The notes: generated by a model from the letters alone, not told the origin. Counted from the stretch's first letter, positions 51,971-61,613 are shown. The stretch: 64,000 bases of DNA from Flavisolibacter longurius (GCA_013327885.1 JABUMY010000013.1:1-64000); one strand, 5' to 3'. Numbers and translations are program-made.

Positions 51971-53890
51971 ATGAAGAACTTAATTTTACTCATTCCGCTG
52001 CTGCCGTTCCTGGGCTTTTTGATCAATGGATTGGGACGGAAACATTTATCCAAAGGGGCCATTGGTACCATTGGCAGTGGTGTGATCCTGGGTTCCTTTG
52101 CCATTAGTTTGTATGCTTTCCTTAACCTGGATGCGTTCACCGGCGAACGGGCCATTTCGTCCAGTGCCCGCATTTTGGGAAACCCCGTGATCCGTTATTT
52201 TGATTTTATCCGCGTAGGAAACTTCCGCGTTCCGTTTGCGTTCCAGATCGACCAGCTCTCAACGCTGTTTCTCCTGATCATTACCGGCGTTGGTTTCCTG
52301 ATCCATGTTTATTCGACGGCTTATATGCACGAAGAAAAACGGGAACATTTTGGTCGCTATTTCGCCTACCTCAATTTGTTTGTGTTTTCGATGCTGCTGC
52401 TGGTGATGGGCGCCAACTTCGTGATTATGTTTATTGGTTGGGAAGGGGTTGGTCTTTGTTCTTACCTGCTGATCGGCTATTGGTTTAAAAATGTAGATTA
52501 TACCAAAGCAGCCAAAAAAGCGTTTGTCATGAACCGCATTGGTGACCTTGGCTTTTTGCTGGCCGTGTTCTGGCTTATTGCCAAACTGGGCACGGTAAGC
52601 TATGCAGATGTTTTTACAACGGCTGCACTTGACCGTTTGTCCTCCACCGATTTGATTGGCATTACCCTGCTCCTGTTTTTGGGAGCTACCGGTAAAAGTG
52701 CACAGATACCGCTGTACACCTGGCTGCCCGATGCGATGGCTGGTCCCACGCCGGTATCCGCACTGATCCACGCCGCTACGATGGTTACCGCCGGTATTTA
52801 TATGATTGCCCGCAGCAACGTGCTATTTACGGCAGCGCCGGCAACGCTTTCCGTCATTGCCATTATTGGTGCGGCAACTGCGCTGTTGGCTGCCACCATT
52901 GCCATCCGGCAAAACGACATTAAAAAAGTGCTGGCGTATTCTACCGTCAGCCAGTTGGGATACATGTTCCTGGCACTGGGAACCGGCGCTTACGTGGCGG
53001 CTGTTTTCCATGTCATGACGCATGCCTTCTTCAAAGCCCTGTTGTTCCTTGGTTCCGGTTCGGTGATCCACGCCGTGAGTGGCAACCAGGACATTCGCAC
53101 TATGGGTGGCCTGCGCAAAAAACTGCCGGTGACCTATGCCACTTTCTTTGTGGGCTGTTTGGCCATTGCCGGTATTGCGCCGCTGAGCGGTTTCTTTTCC
53201 AAAGATGCCATCCTGTTAAGCGCTTTCGATAGCAATAAGATCTTGTACGCAGTAGGATTGTTTACCGCTGCACTGACCGCATTTTATATGTTCCGCCTCC
53301 TGTTCATCACCTTTGGCGGTTCGTTCCGCGGCACCGAAGAGCAAAAGCATCACATTCACGAAAGTCCTGCGGCCATGACCATCCCACTAATCGTTTTGGC
53401 GGTGCTGTCCATTATCGGTGGCTGGATCGGCATTCCTGCCCTGTTCATGGAAGGTGGCGACAAGCTTGCTGAATATTTAGGCCCTGTGGTGAAATCAAAA
53501 GCGATCCATGTGGATCATGCTACCGAGTGGATACTTGTGGCACTAACAACGGTGATAGCACTGGTAGCCATTGCCATTGCGTATACCCGTTACCGTAACT
53601 ACCGCGACGAAAAAGAAACCGGCTTTACCAGGCTGCTGGAGAACAAATGGTATGTGGATGAATTGTACGACACGGTTATTGTGCGTCCGCTGAACAGCTT
53701 TGGTGGTTTTGTGCACCGCTTTATCGAAAAAGGTACCATCGATGCGATGGTTAACGGTGTGGGCCGGCTGGTAAATTATGGTGGTCGCCAATTGCGCTGG
53801 CTGCAAAGCGGGCAGGTTGGTAACTACGTGCTGCTGATGGTCATTAGCATGGTGCTTTTGTTCCTGCTGCAATTCTTTTTGAGAAAATAA
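51971..53890 (+). CDS. nuoL: NADH-quinone oxidoreductase subunit L
   Basis: 639 residues, about sixteen membrane helices, antiporter-like proton pump. Typical strings: MNRIGDLGFLLAVF, PLYTWLPDAMAGPTPVSALIHAATMVTAG and AYSTVSQLGYMFLALG. The C-terminus carries the lateral-helix region. Confidence 0.96.
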   Translation: MKNLILLIPLLPFLGFLINGLGRKHLSKGAIGTIGSGVILGSFAISLYAFLNLDAFTGERAISSSARILGNPVIRYFDFIRVGNFRVPFAFQIDQLSTLFLLIITGVGFLIHVYSTAYMHEEKREHFGRYFAYLNLFVFSMLLLVMGANFVIMFIGWEGVGLCSYLLIGYWFKNVDYTKAAKKAFVMNRIGDLGFLLAVFWLIAKLGTVSYADVFTTAALDRLSSTDLIGITLLLFLGATGKSAQIPLYTWLPDAMAGPTPVSALIHAATMVTAGIYMIARSNVLFTAAPATLSVIAIIGAATALLAATIAIRQNDIKKVLAYSTVSQLGYMFLALGTGAYVAAVFHVMTHAFFKALLFLGSGSVIHAVSGNQDIRTMGGLRKKLPVTYATFFVGCLAIAGIAPLSGFFSKDAILLSAFDSNKILYAVGLFTAALTAFYMFRLLFITFGGSFRGTEEQKHHIHESPAAMTIPLIVLAVLSIIGGWIGIPALFMEGGDKLAEYLGPVVKSKAIHVDHATEWILVALTTVIALVAIAIAYTRYRNYRDEKETGFTRLLENKWYVDELYDTVIVRPLNSFGGFVHRFIEKGTIDAMVNGVGRLVNYGGRQLRWLQSGQVGNYVLLMVISMVLLFLLQFFLRK

Positions 53891-53960
53891 AATGGTGAGT
53901 AGTGAATGGTTAGTGGTGAGTAGGTCTTTCAAAACTCACCATTCACCACTCACCACTCAC
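53891..53960 (+). repeat. Heptamer hairpin array between nuoL and nuoM
   Basis: 7-bp register from the base after the nuoL stop: AATGGTG, AGTAGTG, AATGGTT, AGTGGTG forward; AACTCAC, CATTCAC, CACTCAC x2 reverse. Same unit family as 2743 and 33311. nuoM ATG at 53974. Confidence 0.9.
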
Positions 53961-53973
53961 ACCAATTGTTGAT

Positions 53974-55458
53974 ATGATTGTCTTATCCCTTTTTCTGGTT
54001 CCCTTGCTTGGTGGGTTGATTTCCTTTTTTATTAAGGAGGAAAAAGCCGTTCGCACCTGGGCATTTGTTGTTTCGCTGGTGACGATGGCGCTGGCCGTAG
54101 CCGGAACCCGTTTTATTACATCAGAAGATGCCCTGCAGTTTTCCGCACCCTGGATGGGCGCACTGAATTCCACGTTTTCGCTGAAGCTGGATGGCATGGC
54201 CAAGCTGCTTTGCCTGCTGACAGGAATTGCTTACCCCGTGATCTTTTTTTCTACCTGGAATACGGCCTACCGCAAGCCGCATAACTTTTTTGGACTGATG
54301 CTGCTGGCACAAGCCGGCCTGATGGGGGTGTTTACGTCCATGGATGCGCTCTTGTTTTATTTCTTCTGGGAACTGGCGCTGATACCGGTTTATTTTCTTT
54401 GCTCCGGCTGGGGTGGCGAAAAAAGAATCCAGGTTACGTTCAAGTTCTTTATTTATACGTTTACTGCTTCGGTGCTGATGCTCATCGGGCTTCTTTATCT
54501 CTATTTTCAAACGCCTGACCGTTCGTTTTCCATCGAATCGTTTTACGCACTGGCTAGCCAGGGCAACTGGAATCAAACCCTTGCTTTCTGGTTGCTGTTT
54601 GCCGCATTCGCGGTGAAGATGCCCGTATTTCCGTTTCATACCTGGCAGCCCGATACCTACGAGCAGTCGCCCAACGCGGTGACCATGGTACTGAGTGGCC
54701 TGATGGTAAAAATGGGTGTGTACGGCGTGATCCGCTGGGTGCTTCCGGTTACCGCTTCCGCCGCTTATTCCTGGGGTGATGTGGTTTCCACCATGGCCGT
54801 TATCGGTATCATCTATGCATCGATCCTCGCCATTCAGCAAAACGACTTAAAGCGACTGATTGCTTATTCCTCCATTGCACACATCGGCATCATGGCGCTG
54901 GCCATTTTTGCCGAAACACAAATGGCCCTGCAAGGTGTGATGATGCAGATGTTTAACCACGGTGTCAACATCATTGGCTTGTGGATAGTGGTGGAAATGA
55001 TCGAGCGGCAATTTGGTACCCGCAAGCTTTCGGAATTAGGAGGTATTGCCGCCAAAGCGCCGGCACTGGCAACGTTGCTGGTGATCATGGCCTTTGCCAA
55101 TATTTCGCTGCCGCTGACCAATGCTTTTGTGGGAGAGTTCCTGATGTTTGCCGGCATCTTCACGTCAACGTACAGCAAATACAATTTTGTGTTTACCACG
55201 CTGGCCTTGCTAAGTATTATCCTGGCAGCAGTGTATACGCTTACTATGGTGCAGAAAGTTTTCTTTGGACCGGTGAACGACCGCACCGCCAACGCCGTGG
55301 ATATCCGGCTGAATGAAAAACTGGCCCTGGGTGCGCTGGTGGTGATCATCTTCCTGTTTGGCGTTTACCCGCAGCCGCTGCTGAACATTACCAGCGAATA
55401 CACGGAAACCATCATTACAAATTCAACAAGGGTGTTAACTCAAACCTTGAACAAATAA
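53974..55458 (+). CDS. nuoM: NADH-quinone oxidoreductase subunit M
   Basis: 494 residues, ND4-like proton pump with about fourteen helices. Strings FPFHTWQPDTYEQSPNAVTMVLSGLMVKMGVYG and AYSSIAHIGIMALAIFAE are diagnostic. It is one base away from nuoN. Confidence 0.96.
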   Translation: MIVLSLFLVPLLGGLISFFIKEEKAVRTWAFVVSLVTMALAVAGTRFITSEDALQFSAPWMGALNSTFSLKLDGMAKLLCLLTGIAYPVIFFSTWNTAYRKPHNFFGLMLLAQAGLMGVFTSMDALLFYFFWELALIPVYFLCSGWGGEKRIQVTFKFFIYTFTASVLMLIGLLYLYFQTPDRSFSIESFYALASQGNWNQTLAFWLLFAAFAVKMPVFPFHTWQPDTYEQSPNAVTMVLSGLMVKMGVYGVIRWVLPVTASAAYSWGDVVSTMAVIGIIYASILAIQQNDLKRLIAYSSIAHIGIMALAIFAETQMALQGVMMQMFNHGVNIIGLWIVVEMIERQFGTRKLSELGGIAAKAPALATLLVIMAFANISLPLTNAFVGEFLMFAGIFTSTYSKYNFVFTTLALLSIILAAVYTLTMVQKVFFGPVNDRTANAVDIRLNEKLALGALVVIIFLFGVYPQPLLNITSEYTETIITNSTRVLTQTLNK

Positions 55459-55459
55459 T

Positions 55460-56827
55460 ATGAACGCATTACTTCTTTCAGCTGTTTCGGGTGTGATTAT
55501 GATGTTCAGCGGTTTTGCGCTGAGCCGCGGCGCTGTTCGAACACTTGCCCAGGTACTCCTTGCCCTCGTTGTTGTGTCGGCCGCGCTGGAGTTAAGAGGC
55601 GTTAGTTTTTTTGACATCGATACAAAAGGCATGCTGGCCTTCGACAATTTTGCTTTGTTGTTTTCCCTGATCGCAGCGCTTTGTACCCTTGTGTTTACCC
55701 TGCTTTCAGGAAAAGACATGGAAAGAGTGGGAACGAGCTATTCCGACTATTTTGCCCTGATCTTTTTTATTCTCGCCGGTATCGTGATCTCGTCTTCGTT
55801 CCAGTCCCTGCTGCTCCTGTTTTTGGGTATCGAGATCATTTCCATCCCGCTTTACATTTTGGCCGGCACCGATAAGCTGAACCTGAAAAGCAACGAAGCC
55901 AGTTTGAAATACTTCCTGATGGGATCTTTCTCGACCGGCTTGCTGCTGATGGGCATTGCGTTGGTGTATGGTGCAACAGGCACCTTCAGCACGGTGGACA
56001 TGCAGGTCTCTACCGAATCGGTTCCTGTACTGTTTCTGGCTGGCTTGCTCCTGCTGATGTTTGCCATCTCGTTCAAGGCATCGGCTGCACCGTTCCATTT
56101 CTGGACGCCGGACGTATACGATGGTTCGCCAACGGTATTTACTTCGTTCATGGCAACCGTCGTAAAAGCGGCGGTTTTCATTGCGTTTATGCGACTTTTT
56201 TCCGCCGCCTTTGGCAATATCAGCGGCGAATGGAAACTGGTTGCCGCCATCATTGTGGCTACGACTTTGTTTATCGGAAACATAACGGCTGTTTTCCAGC
56301 AGAGCGTAAAGCGTATGCTCGCTTATTCTTCCATTGCGCAGGCAGGCTTTATGATGCTGGCCATCTATACACTGACCACGGAAGCCCGTGAAGGTCTTAT
56401 CCTGTATGGAACGGCCTACTCGCTGGCTACGATCGGCATCTTTGCCGTACTGGCCAAAATGCCCGATTATACGTTTGATGGCTTCAACGGCTTTGCAAAA
56501 CAGCAGCCACTGATCGCTGCCACGCTGGTGATTTTTTTGCTGTCACTCGCAGGCATTCCGCTAACGGCAGGTTTTCTTTCCAAGTTTTATATGCTGAAGG
56601 CAACAGTAGCGGTAGGCAATATCTGGCTGGCCATATTTGCCGTGCTGATGGCAGCCGTGTCGGTTTATTATTATTTCCGCCTGATACAAGCCATGTATTT
56701 TAAAGATGGCACTGCAACGATCCGTAATGTTGGCACCGGCTTTAAAGTAACACTCATAGCCGTAGCGGCATTCACCATTATCCTTGGTGTGTATCCGAAC
56801 CTACTCCTGTACTGGCTTTATTTTTAG
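55460..56827 (+). CDS. nuoN: NADH-quinone oxidoreductase subunit N
   Basis: 455 residues, ND2-like proton pump with about fourteen helices (ASLKYFLMGSFSTGLLLMGIALVYG, FHFWTPDVYDGSP, AYSSIAQAGFMMLAIYTL). Last gene of the operon, before a heptamer array and a strong terminator. Confidence 0.95.
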   Translation: MNALLLSAVSGVIMMFSGFALSRGAVRTLAQVLLALVVVSAALELRGVSFFDIDTKGMLAFDNFALLFSLIAALCTLVFTLLSGKDMERVGTSYSDYFALIFFILAGIVISSSFQSLLLLFLGIEIISIPLYILAGTDKLNLKSNEASLKYFLMGSFSTGLLLMGIALVYGATGTFSTVDMQVSTESVPVLFLAGLLLLMFAISFKASAAPFHFWTPDVYDGSPTVFTSFMATVVKAAVFIAFMRLFSAAFGNISGEWKLVAAIIVATTLFIGNITAVFQQSVKRMLAYSSIAQAGFMMLAIYTLTTEAREGLILYGTAYSLATIGIFAVLAKMPDYTFDGFNGFAKQQPLIAATLVIFLLSLAGIPLTAGFLSKFYMLKATVAVGNIWLAIFAVLMAAVSVYYYFRLIQAMYFKDGTATIRNVGTGFKVTLIAVAAFTIILGVYPNLLLYWLYF

Positions 56828-56988
56828 GAATAGCGAGTAGCAAGTAGTAAATAGCAAGTAGCCTTTCATTGCAAAACATTATATTCTTACAAACCTCCTG
56901 AGCAACCAGGAGGTTTTTTTTATGGAAAGAAATGGTGGCGTGAAATGGCTACTGGCTACTCGCCGCTTACTACTCGCATCTTACTTAT
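56828..56988 (+). repeat. Heptamer arms flanking the nuo terminator
   Basis: Forward units GAATAGC, GAGTAGC, AAGTAGT, AAATAGC, AAGTAGC (56828-56862) from the base after the nuoN stop; reverse units GGCTACT x2, CGCCGCT, TACTACT, CGCATCT, TACTTAT (56947-56988) up to 13 bp before the permease start. A terminator lies between the arms. Confidence 0.85.
56892..56921 (+). terminator. nuo operon terminator
   Basis: AACCTCCTG-AGCAAC-CAGGAGGTT stem (56892-56915) then six more T's; a strong rho-independent terminator 64 bp after nuoN. Confidence 0.9.
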
Positions 56989-57001
56989 CTTCGGTTTCTG
57001 C

Positions 57002-58273
57002 ATGAAGAAGGGGGATATCGTTTCGCTTTCCGTTCGCACCATCCGCAGCAATAAGCTTCGCAGCGTTTTGACCATTGCCATTATTGCATTGGGCATAACG
57101 GCGTTGGTGGGCATTATTACGGCCATACAGGCCATGAACCAAAAGCTGACCGAAAGTTTTTCTACGATGGGTGCCAATGGCTTTGTCATCCGGTTTAAAG
57201 AACGAAATGTTCGCGTTGATAATCGCCAGGTTAAAATGGAAGTAGCAAGGAGAGGCACGCTACAGGAAAAACGTTCGAACCTGGGACAGCGCATCACCCT
57301 GCAACAGGCAGAAGCTTTCCGGGAATTATTTGCTTATCCTGCAGCCGTTGGCCTTTCGGTTTTTGGCGGAAGCCTGATCAGCGTTGCAACGGAAGCCCGT
57401 CGTCTTAATCCAACCGTTTCGCTTTTTGGTGTGGACCAGCATTACATCGATCTGAATGGCGTGGAGCTGGCCGCAGGCCGCAACTTCAGTCGGCAGGAGA
57501 TAAGCGCCGGCACCGAAACCTGTATCCTTGGTCATGACGTGGCAGAAAAGCTTTTTGGCTCCAACACTTACCTGGCGGTTGGCAAAAAAGTACGTATTCA
57601 AAACCATGTTTACCGGGTAACCGGCGTGCTGAAAAGCAGGGGATCGCTGTTTGGTTTTAGTAGGGATAACATAACGCTTGTGGGTTACAAAAACCTGGTG
57701 CGCAACTTCCGTTACAACAGCTTTACCATTGGCGTAAAAGCGCCGGACTTGGCAAGGATTGAAGAAGCCATGGCCGAAGCGGAAGGCGCTTTTCGGCAGG
57801 CAAGAAAACTGGCTGTGACGGAGAGCAGTAATTTTTTGCTGGAGCGAAATAACAGCCTGGCCCAACGGGCTATCAACAGTTTGCGTTTTATCACCATCGC
57901 GGTTACGCTGATTGGTTTTATTACGCTAATTGGTGCTGCGATTGGCCTGATGAACATTATGTTAGTATCGGTTGCCGAACGCACAAAGGAAGTTGGACTG
58001 CTCAAAGCCATCGGCGCCAAAAAAAGCACCATCCGTATGCAGTTCTTAACCGAAGCTGTTGTGATCAGTCTTGCCGGCGCCTTCATCGGAATTGCGTTGG
58101 GAATAGCCCTGGGAAACCTTTTTGCCCTGTTGCTGCAAACCGATTTTGTAGTGCCCTGGAACTGGATTTTTTATGGTGTCATTCTTTGTTCAGTCGCAGG
58201 ACTTGCAGCCGGTAGTTATCCTGCCCTGAAAGCCGGCAATCTCAATCCCATTGAGGCTTTGCGGTATGAGTAG
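57002..58273 (+). CDS. MacB/FtsX-type ABC transporter permease
   Basis: 423 residues from MKKGDIVSLSVRTIRSNKLRSVLTI, the standard MacB-type start. One membrane helix at about 20-42, a large periplasmic MacB-PCD-type domain, and three C-terminal helices (about 300-325, 350-380, 388-408; motif GLLKAIGAKKSTIRMQFLTEA). Ends NPIEALRYE. No ATP-binding subunit is adjacent, so the partner is encoded elsewhere. The 19-codon longer frame runs through the heptamer array. Confidence 0.88.
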   Translation: MKKGDIVSLSVRTIRSNKLRSVLTIAIIALGITALVGIITAIQAMNQKLTESFSTMGANGFVIRFKERNVRVDNRQVKMEVARRGTLQEKRSNLGQRITLQQAEAFRELFAYPAAVGLSVFGGSLISVATEARRLNPTVSLFGVDQHYIDLNGVELAAGRNFSRQEISAGTETCILGHDVAEKLFGSNTYLAVGKKVRIQNHVYRVTGVLKSRGSLFGFSRDNITLVGYKNLVRNFRYNSFTIGVKAPDLARIEEAMAEAEGAFRQARKLAVTESSNFLLERNNSLAQRAINSLRFITIAVTLIGFITLIGAAIGLMNIMLVSVAERTKEVGLLKAIGAKKSTIRMQFLTEAVVISLAGAFIGIALGIALGNLFALLLQTDFVVPWNWIFYGVILCSVAGLAAGSYPALKAGNLNPIEALRYE

Positions 58274-58468
58274 AAATAAAATTTAGCCGCATTAATTTGT
58301 TAAAAAGAAAAGATACCCCTTAACTTTAACGCTCTCGGGTTGGAGTTATGAACGATTCGTTTATAAAAAAAAAAATCGGGGGAAACATTCGATTGATTTT
58401 TTTCAGTAGAATTGTGCAATCAACAACGCAATTTTTTCTTAAAATTTCTAAATTAAAAATTTACAATC

Positions 58469-59332
58469 ATGGCAGAGTCTAGACCGACTGCAACATCAAC
58501 TGTGAAAGCTACAACATCAGTTCAATCGAAGAAATCAAGCAATGCCATATCGTGGCTGGCTCCCATTATTTGTGTTATTGCCGGTTATGTTATCTGGCGC
58601 TACATCTTTGGCAATGCTGATGGATTTACGCAACCCGATCCAGCCGGTGGCTTCTGGCCTGCACACAAGGGACCAAAGTCTGCCATCAATGGTATCTATG
58701 AAGGTGGAATTATCGTACCTCTCCTGATTGGAATGTTATTAATGGTAGTTGTGTTCTCTATTGAGCGTTTCCTCACAATCAACAAAGCGTTGGGCAAAGG
58801 AAATATTTCTGAGTTTGTACGCAAGGTGCAGTATCACCTGGCTAACCGCAACGTAGATGCAGCAATGGCTGAGTGCGACAAGCAGCGTGGCTCTGTTGCC
58901 AACGTTATGAAGGCTGGTCTGCGTCGTTACAAAGACATGATCGACAACAACGAATTCAACATGGAGCAAAAAGTAGCATCTATCCAGCAGGAAGTTGAAG
59001 AAGCAACTGCTCTTGAACTGCCGATGCTGCAGAAAAACCTCGTGTTCCTTTCTACCATCGTATCCGTTGGTACCCTCGTAGCCCTGTTGGGAACGGTAAT
59101 GGGTATGATTCGTTCCTTCTCGGCCCTGGGTGCTGAAGGTGGTGGCGGTAACGCTGGTGCCCTGGCGCAAGGTATCTCTGAGGCCCTGTATAACACAGCT
59201 ATCGGTATCGGTACATCGGCCCTGGCGCTTGTTATGTACAACATCTTCACAACAAGAATCGACAGCATCACTTACGGTATTGACGAATCAGGATTCACTT
59301 TAACACAGTCTTTTGCTTCTTTGTACAAATAA
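58469..59332 (+). CDS. exbB: ExbB/TolQ/MotA proton channel protein
   Basis: 287 residues, four membrane helices (about 30-46, 75-96, 186-206, 236-260 region). The signature STIVSVGTLVALLGTVMGMIRSF is the MotA/TolQ/ExbB domain. A Thr/Ser/Lys-rich N-terminal tail of about 27 residues precedes the first helix. First gene of the TonB energising operon. Confidence 0.93.
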   Translation: MAESRPTATSTVKATTSVQSKKSSNAISWLAPIICVIAGYVIWRYIFGNADGFTQPDPAGGFWPAHKGPKSAINGIYEGGIIVPLLIGMLLMVVVFSIERFLTINKALGKGNISEFVRKVQYHLANRNVDAAMAECDKQRGSVANVMKAGLRRYKDMIDNNEFNMEQKVASIQQEVEEATALELPMLQKNLVFLSTIVSVGTLVALLGTVMGMIRSFSALGAEGGGGNAGALAQGISEALYNTAIGIGTSALALVMYNIFTTRIDSITYGIDESGFTLTQSFASLYK

Positions 59333-59394
59333 GAAGCGCTGTGTTTATGGAATAATGGAATCTTTTGAGTCTCAATACAAAATCTGATTAGCAT

Positions 59395-60069
59395 ATGCCA
59401 AGTGTAAAAATGCCGAAAAAAAGCACGGATACGGACATGACCCCCTTTGTGGACGTGGCCTTTATCCTGTTGACTTTCTTTATCATGGCAACAAAGTTTA
59501 AGCCGCCGGAGCCGTTGACGATCACCACACCACAATCTGTTTCTTCTACCAAGCTGGATGAAAAAGATGCGTTGATGATTTCCTTTGACTCGTCCGGCAG
59601 GGTTTACCTGAACCTGAACCTGGGTAAATCTGAAGACGACGAGATGAAGCTCGACTTCATCAAGCGGGTCAATACCGAAGCCAACCTTGGACTGACGGAT
59701 GAACACATGCAGAAGTTTGTTCGCAATTCCATGATCGGGTCGCCACTGACAGAACTGAAGGCGATTATGAACCTGCCTATTGCCGAATGGGAAAAAGTTC
59801 GCCAGAAGGGAATCCCTGTGGATTCTTCCAACAACGAGCTGTCCCGCTGGATGGGAGCTGCTCGTCAAACCTTCGGTGCCCGTCAGATCGACATCATGAT
59901 CAAGGGTGACAACAATGCCCGGTACCCCGATTTTAAAGGCGTGATTGAAGCCCTGCGGGCCAACGAAATGTTCAAGTACAAGCTAATCACCGATCCAAGA
60001 GGTGTTCCTGTTGGTTCGGAGCTGTACAAGATCAGGCAAGCCGGCGGCGGAACTGAATCCGATTCGTAA
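59395..60069 (+). CDS. exbD: ExbD/TolR biopolymer transport protein (1)
   Basis: 224 residues, one membrane helix (about 17-33) in MTPFVDVAFILLTFFIMATKF with the proton-carrying Asp, then a periplasmic domain longer than E. coli ExbD. Two exbD genes in tandem are typical in Bacteroidetes (general knowledge). Confidence 0.92.
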   Translation: MPSVKMPKKSTDTDMTPFVDVAFILLTFFIMATKFKPPEPLTITTPQSVSSTKLDEKDALMISFDSSGRVYLNLNLGKSEDDEMKLDFIKRVNTEANLGLTDEHMQKFVRNSMIGSPLTELKAIMNLPIAEWEKVRQKGIPVDSSNNELSRWMGAARQTFGARQIDIMIKGDNNARYPDFKGVIEALRANEMFKYKLITDPRGVPVGSELYKIRQAGGGTESDS

Positions 60070-60088
60070 ACAATTTAAATTTTAAAGT

Positions 60089-60673
60089 ATGGCATCATTA
60101 GATAGCGGCGGTGGCGACAGTGGCCATAAGAAAGGGCCTGGCGTCAAAAAGGCCAAAAAGCTTTCAACCCGTATTGACATGACACCGTTGGTGGACCTGG
60201 GATTTCTGCTCATCACCTTCTTTATTTTTACCGCAACGATGAGTACGCCCAATACCATGCGCCTCATCATGCCGAAAGATGAAAAGGACCCTGAGAAGCA
60301 AACAGAAGTAAAAGAGTCTTCTACGCTGACGATCCTAATGGGGAAAGACAACCACGTGTATTATTACGAAGGCCAGTTGAAAAGCGATGGCTCCAACTTC
60401 AGCAGCTCTACGTACAAAGAAATCCGTGAAGTGATCCAGAACAAGCGGACCGCTGTTATGCAGCAGGGACGTGCCTTGGGTCAGCACCCCGATTCTTTGG
60501 ACAAGGACTTTGTTGTGGTGATTAAGCCCAACGCAGATGCAACCTATAAAAATACTGTAGACGTATTAGATGAAATGACCATTAATGGTGTAAAGCGTTT
60601 TGCGATTGTTGATATTTCTGAACCCGATAAGCAAGCCATTGCTTTGACGGAGCAGGGAAGCCCCGGTCAATAA
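60089..60673 (+). CDS. exbD: ExbD/TolR biopolymer transport protein (2)
   Basis: 194 residues; MTPLVDLGFLLITFFIFTATM carries the channel Asp. Basic N-terminus (HKKGPGVKKAKKLSTR). Follows the first exbD by 19 bp; the periplasmic part differs, so the two may form a heteromer. Confidence 0.92.
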   Translation: MASLDSGGGDSGHKKGPGVKKAKKLSTRIDMTPLVDLGFLLITFFIFTATMSTPNTMRLIMPKDEKDPEKQTEVKESSTLTILMGKDNHVYYYEGQLKSDGSNFSSSTYKEIREVIQNKRTAVMQQGRALGQHPDSLDKDFVVVIKPNADATYKNTVDVLDEMTINGVKRFAIVDISEPDKQAIALTEQGSPGQ

Positions 60674-60729
60674 CCACAAAATTTGTGGAAACGTTTTTGA
60701 AACAGCATCTAATTACAAATAACTGAAAC

Positions 60730-61563
60730 ATGGAAGCAAACAAGATTTTACAGGCTGATCTGCTTGACCTCCTCTTCGAAGACCGTAACAAAGAATACGG
60801 TGCTTACGAACTGCGGAGAAAATATAACAAGCGCATCACCTTAGCACTTACCATCACGGCAACTATTGCTGCTTTGATTGTAGGCGCTACATTCCTTTCA
60901 AAGGCCTTGGGCCCAAGCGAGGACGCAATCGTAGAGGTTCGTGATGTTGTGGTGGAGAACATCCAGGAGGAAGCACCACCGCCACCGCCGCCGCCGCCAC
61001 CACCGCCACAGGCACCGCCGCCGCCGCCACAACTGGAAACGGCCAAGTTTACCCCACCTGTAATCAAAAAAGACGAAGAGGTAAAGCAGGAAGAAATTCC
61101 GCCAATTGAAAAATTGGAGCAGGTTGTGGTAGCCGATAAAAGCCAGGAAGGTTTGAAAGGGCCGGATATCTTAGCCCCTCCCGTTGTAGATAACAATACA
61201 AAAGTGGTAGAAGTTAAGCCAGCCGAAGACGAAAACAAGGTATTTGAAAAGGTAGAAATTGAAGCCAGCGTAAACATCAACCAATGGCGCCGTCACCTGG
61301 AAAGCCAGTTGCAGCGTTACATTGAAGATGCTGCCAGCTCCGGCATGACACCTGGCACGTACACAGTAAACGTTCGCTTTCTGGTAGAAAGAGACGGTAG
61401 TATCACTGATGTACGTTCCCTGAACGATCCCGGTTACGGGTTAGGACAAGGCGCTGTGGAAACAGTAAAACGCGGCCCGAAATGGAACCCGGGCGAGCAG
61501 AACGGACGGAAAGTACGTTCGTACCACACACAGCCTATCACGTTTGTGATCCAGGACATGTAA
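60730..61563 (+). CDS. tonB: TonB energy transducer
   Basis: 277 residues. Cytoplasmic block LDLLFEDRNKEYGAYELRRKYNKR, one helix (about 36-56), a Pro-rich stretch (PPPPPPPPPPPQAPPPPP, about 79-97) and a C-terminal TonB domain (TVNVRFLVERDGSITDVRSLNDPG, ending TQPITFVIQDM). Completes the exb operon; a paralogue without the long Pro run lies at 37708. Confidence 0.93.
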   Translation: MEANKILQADLLDLLFEDRNKEYGAYELRRKYNKRITLALTITATIAALIVGATFLSKALGPSEDAIVEVRDVVVENIQEEAPPPPPPPPPPPQAPPPPPQLETAKFTPPVIKKDEEVKQEEIPPIEKLEQVVVADKSQEGLKGPDILAPPVVDNNTKVVEVKPAEDENKVFEKVEIEASVNINQWRRHLESQLQRYIEDAASSGMTPGTYTVNVRFLVERDGSITDVRSLNDPGYGLGQGAVETVKRGPKWNPGEQNGRKVRSYHTQPITFVIQDM

Positions 61564-61582
61564 TTCAACCGAATGTTATAAT

Positions 61583-61613
61583 AAATCCCTCTGCTTGCAG
61601 GGGGATTTTTTTT
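61583..61613 (+). terminator. exb/tonB operon terminator
   Basis: AATCCCTCTGC-TT-GCAGGGGGATT stem (one G-T pair) and an eight-T run, about 20 bp after the tonB stop. Confidence 0.88.
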
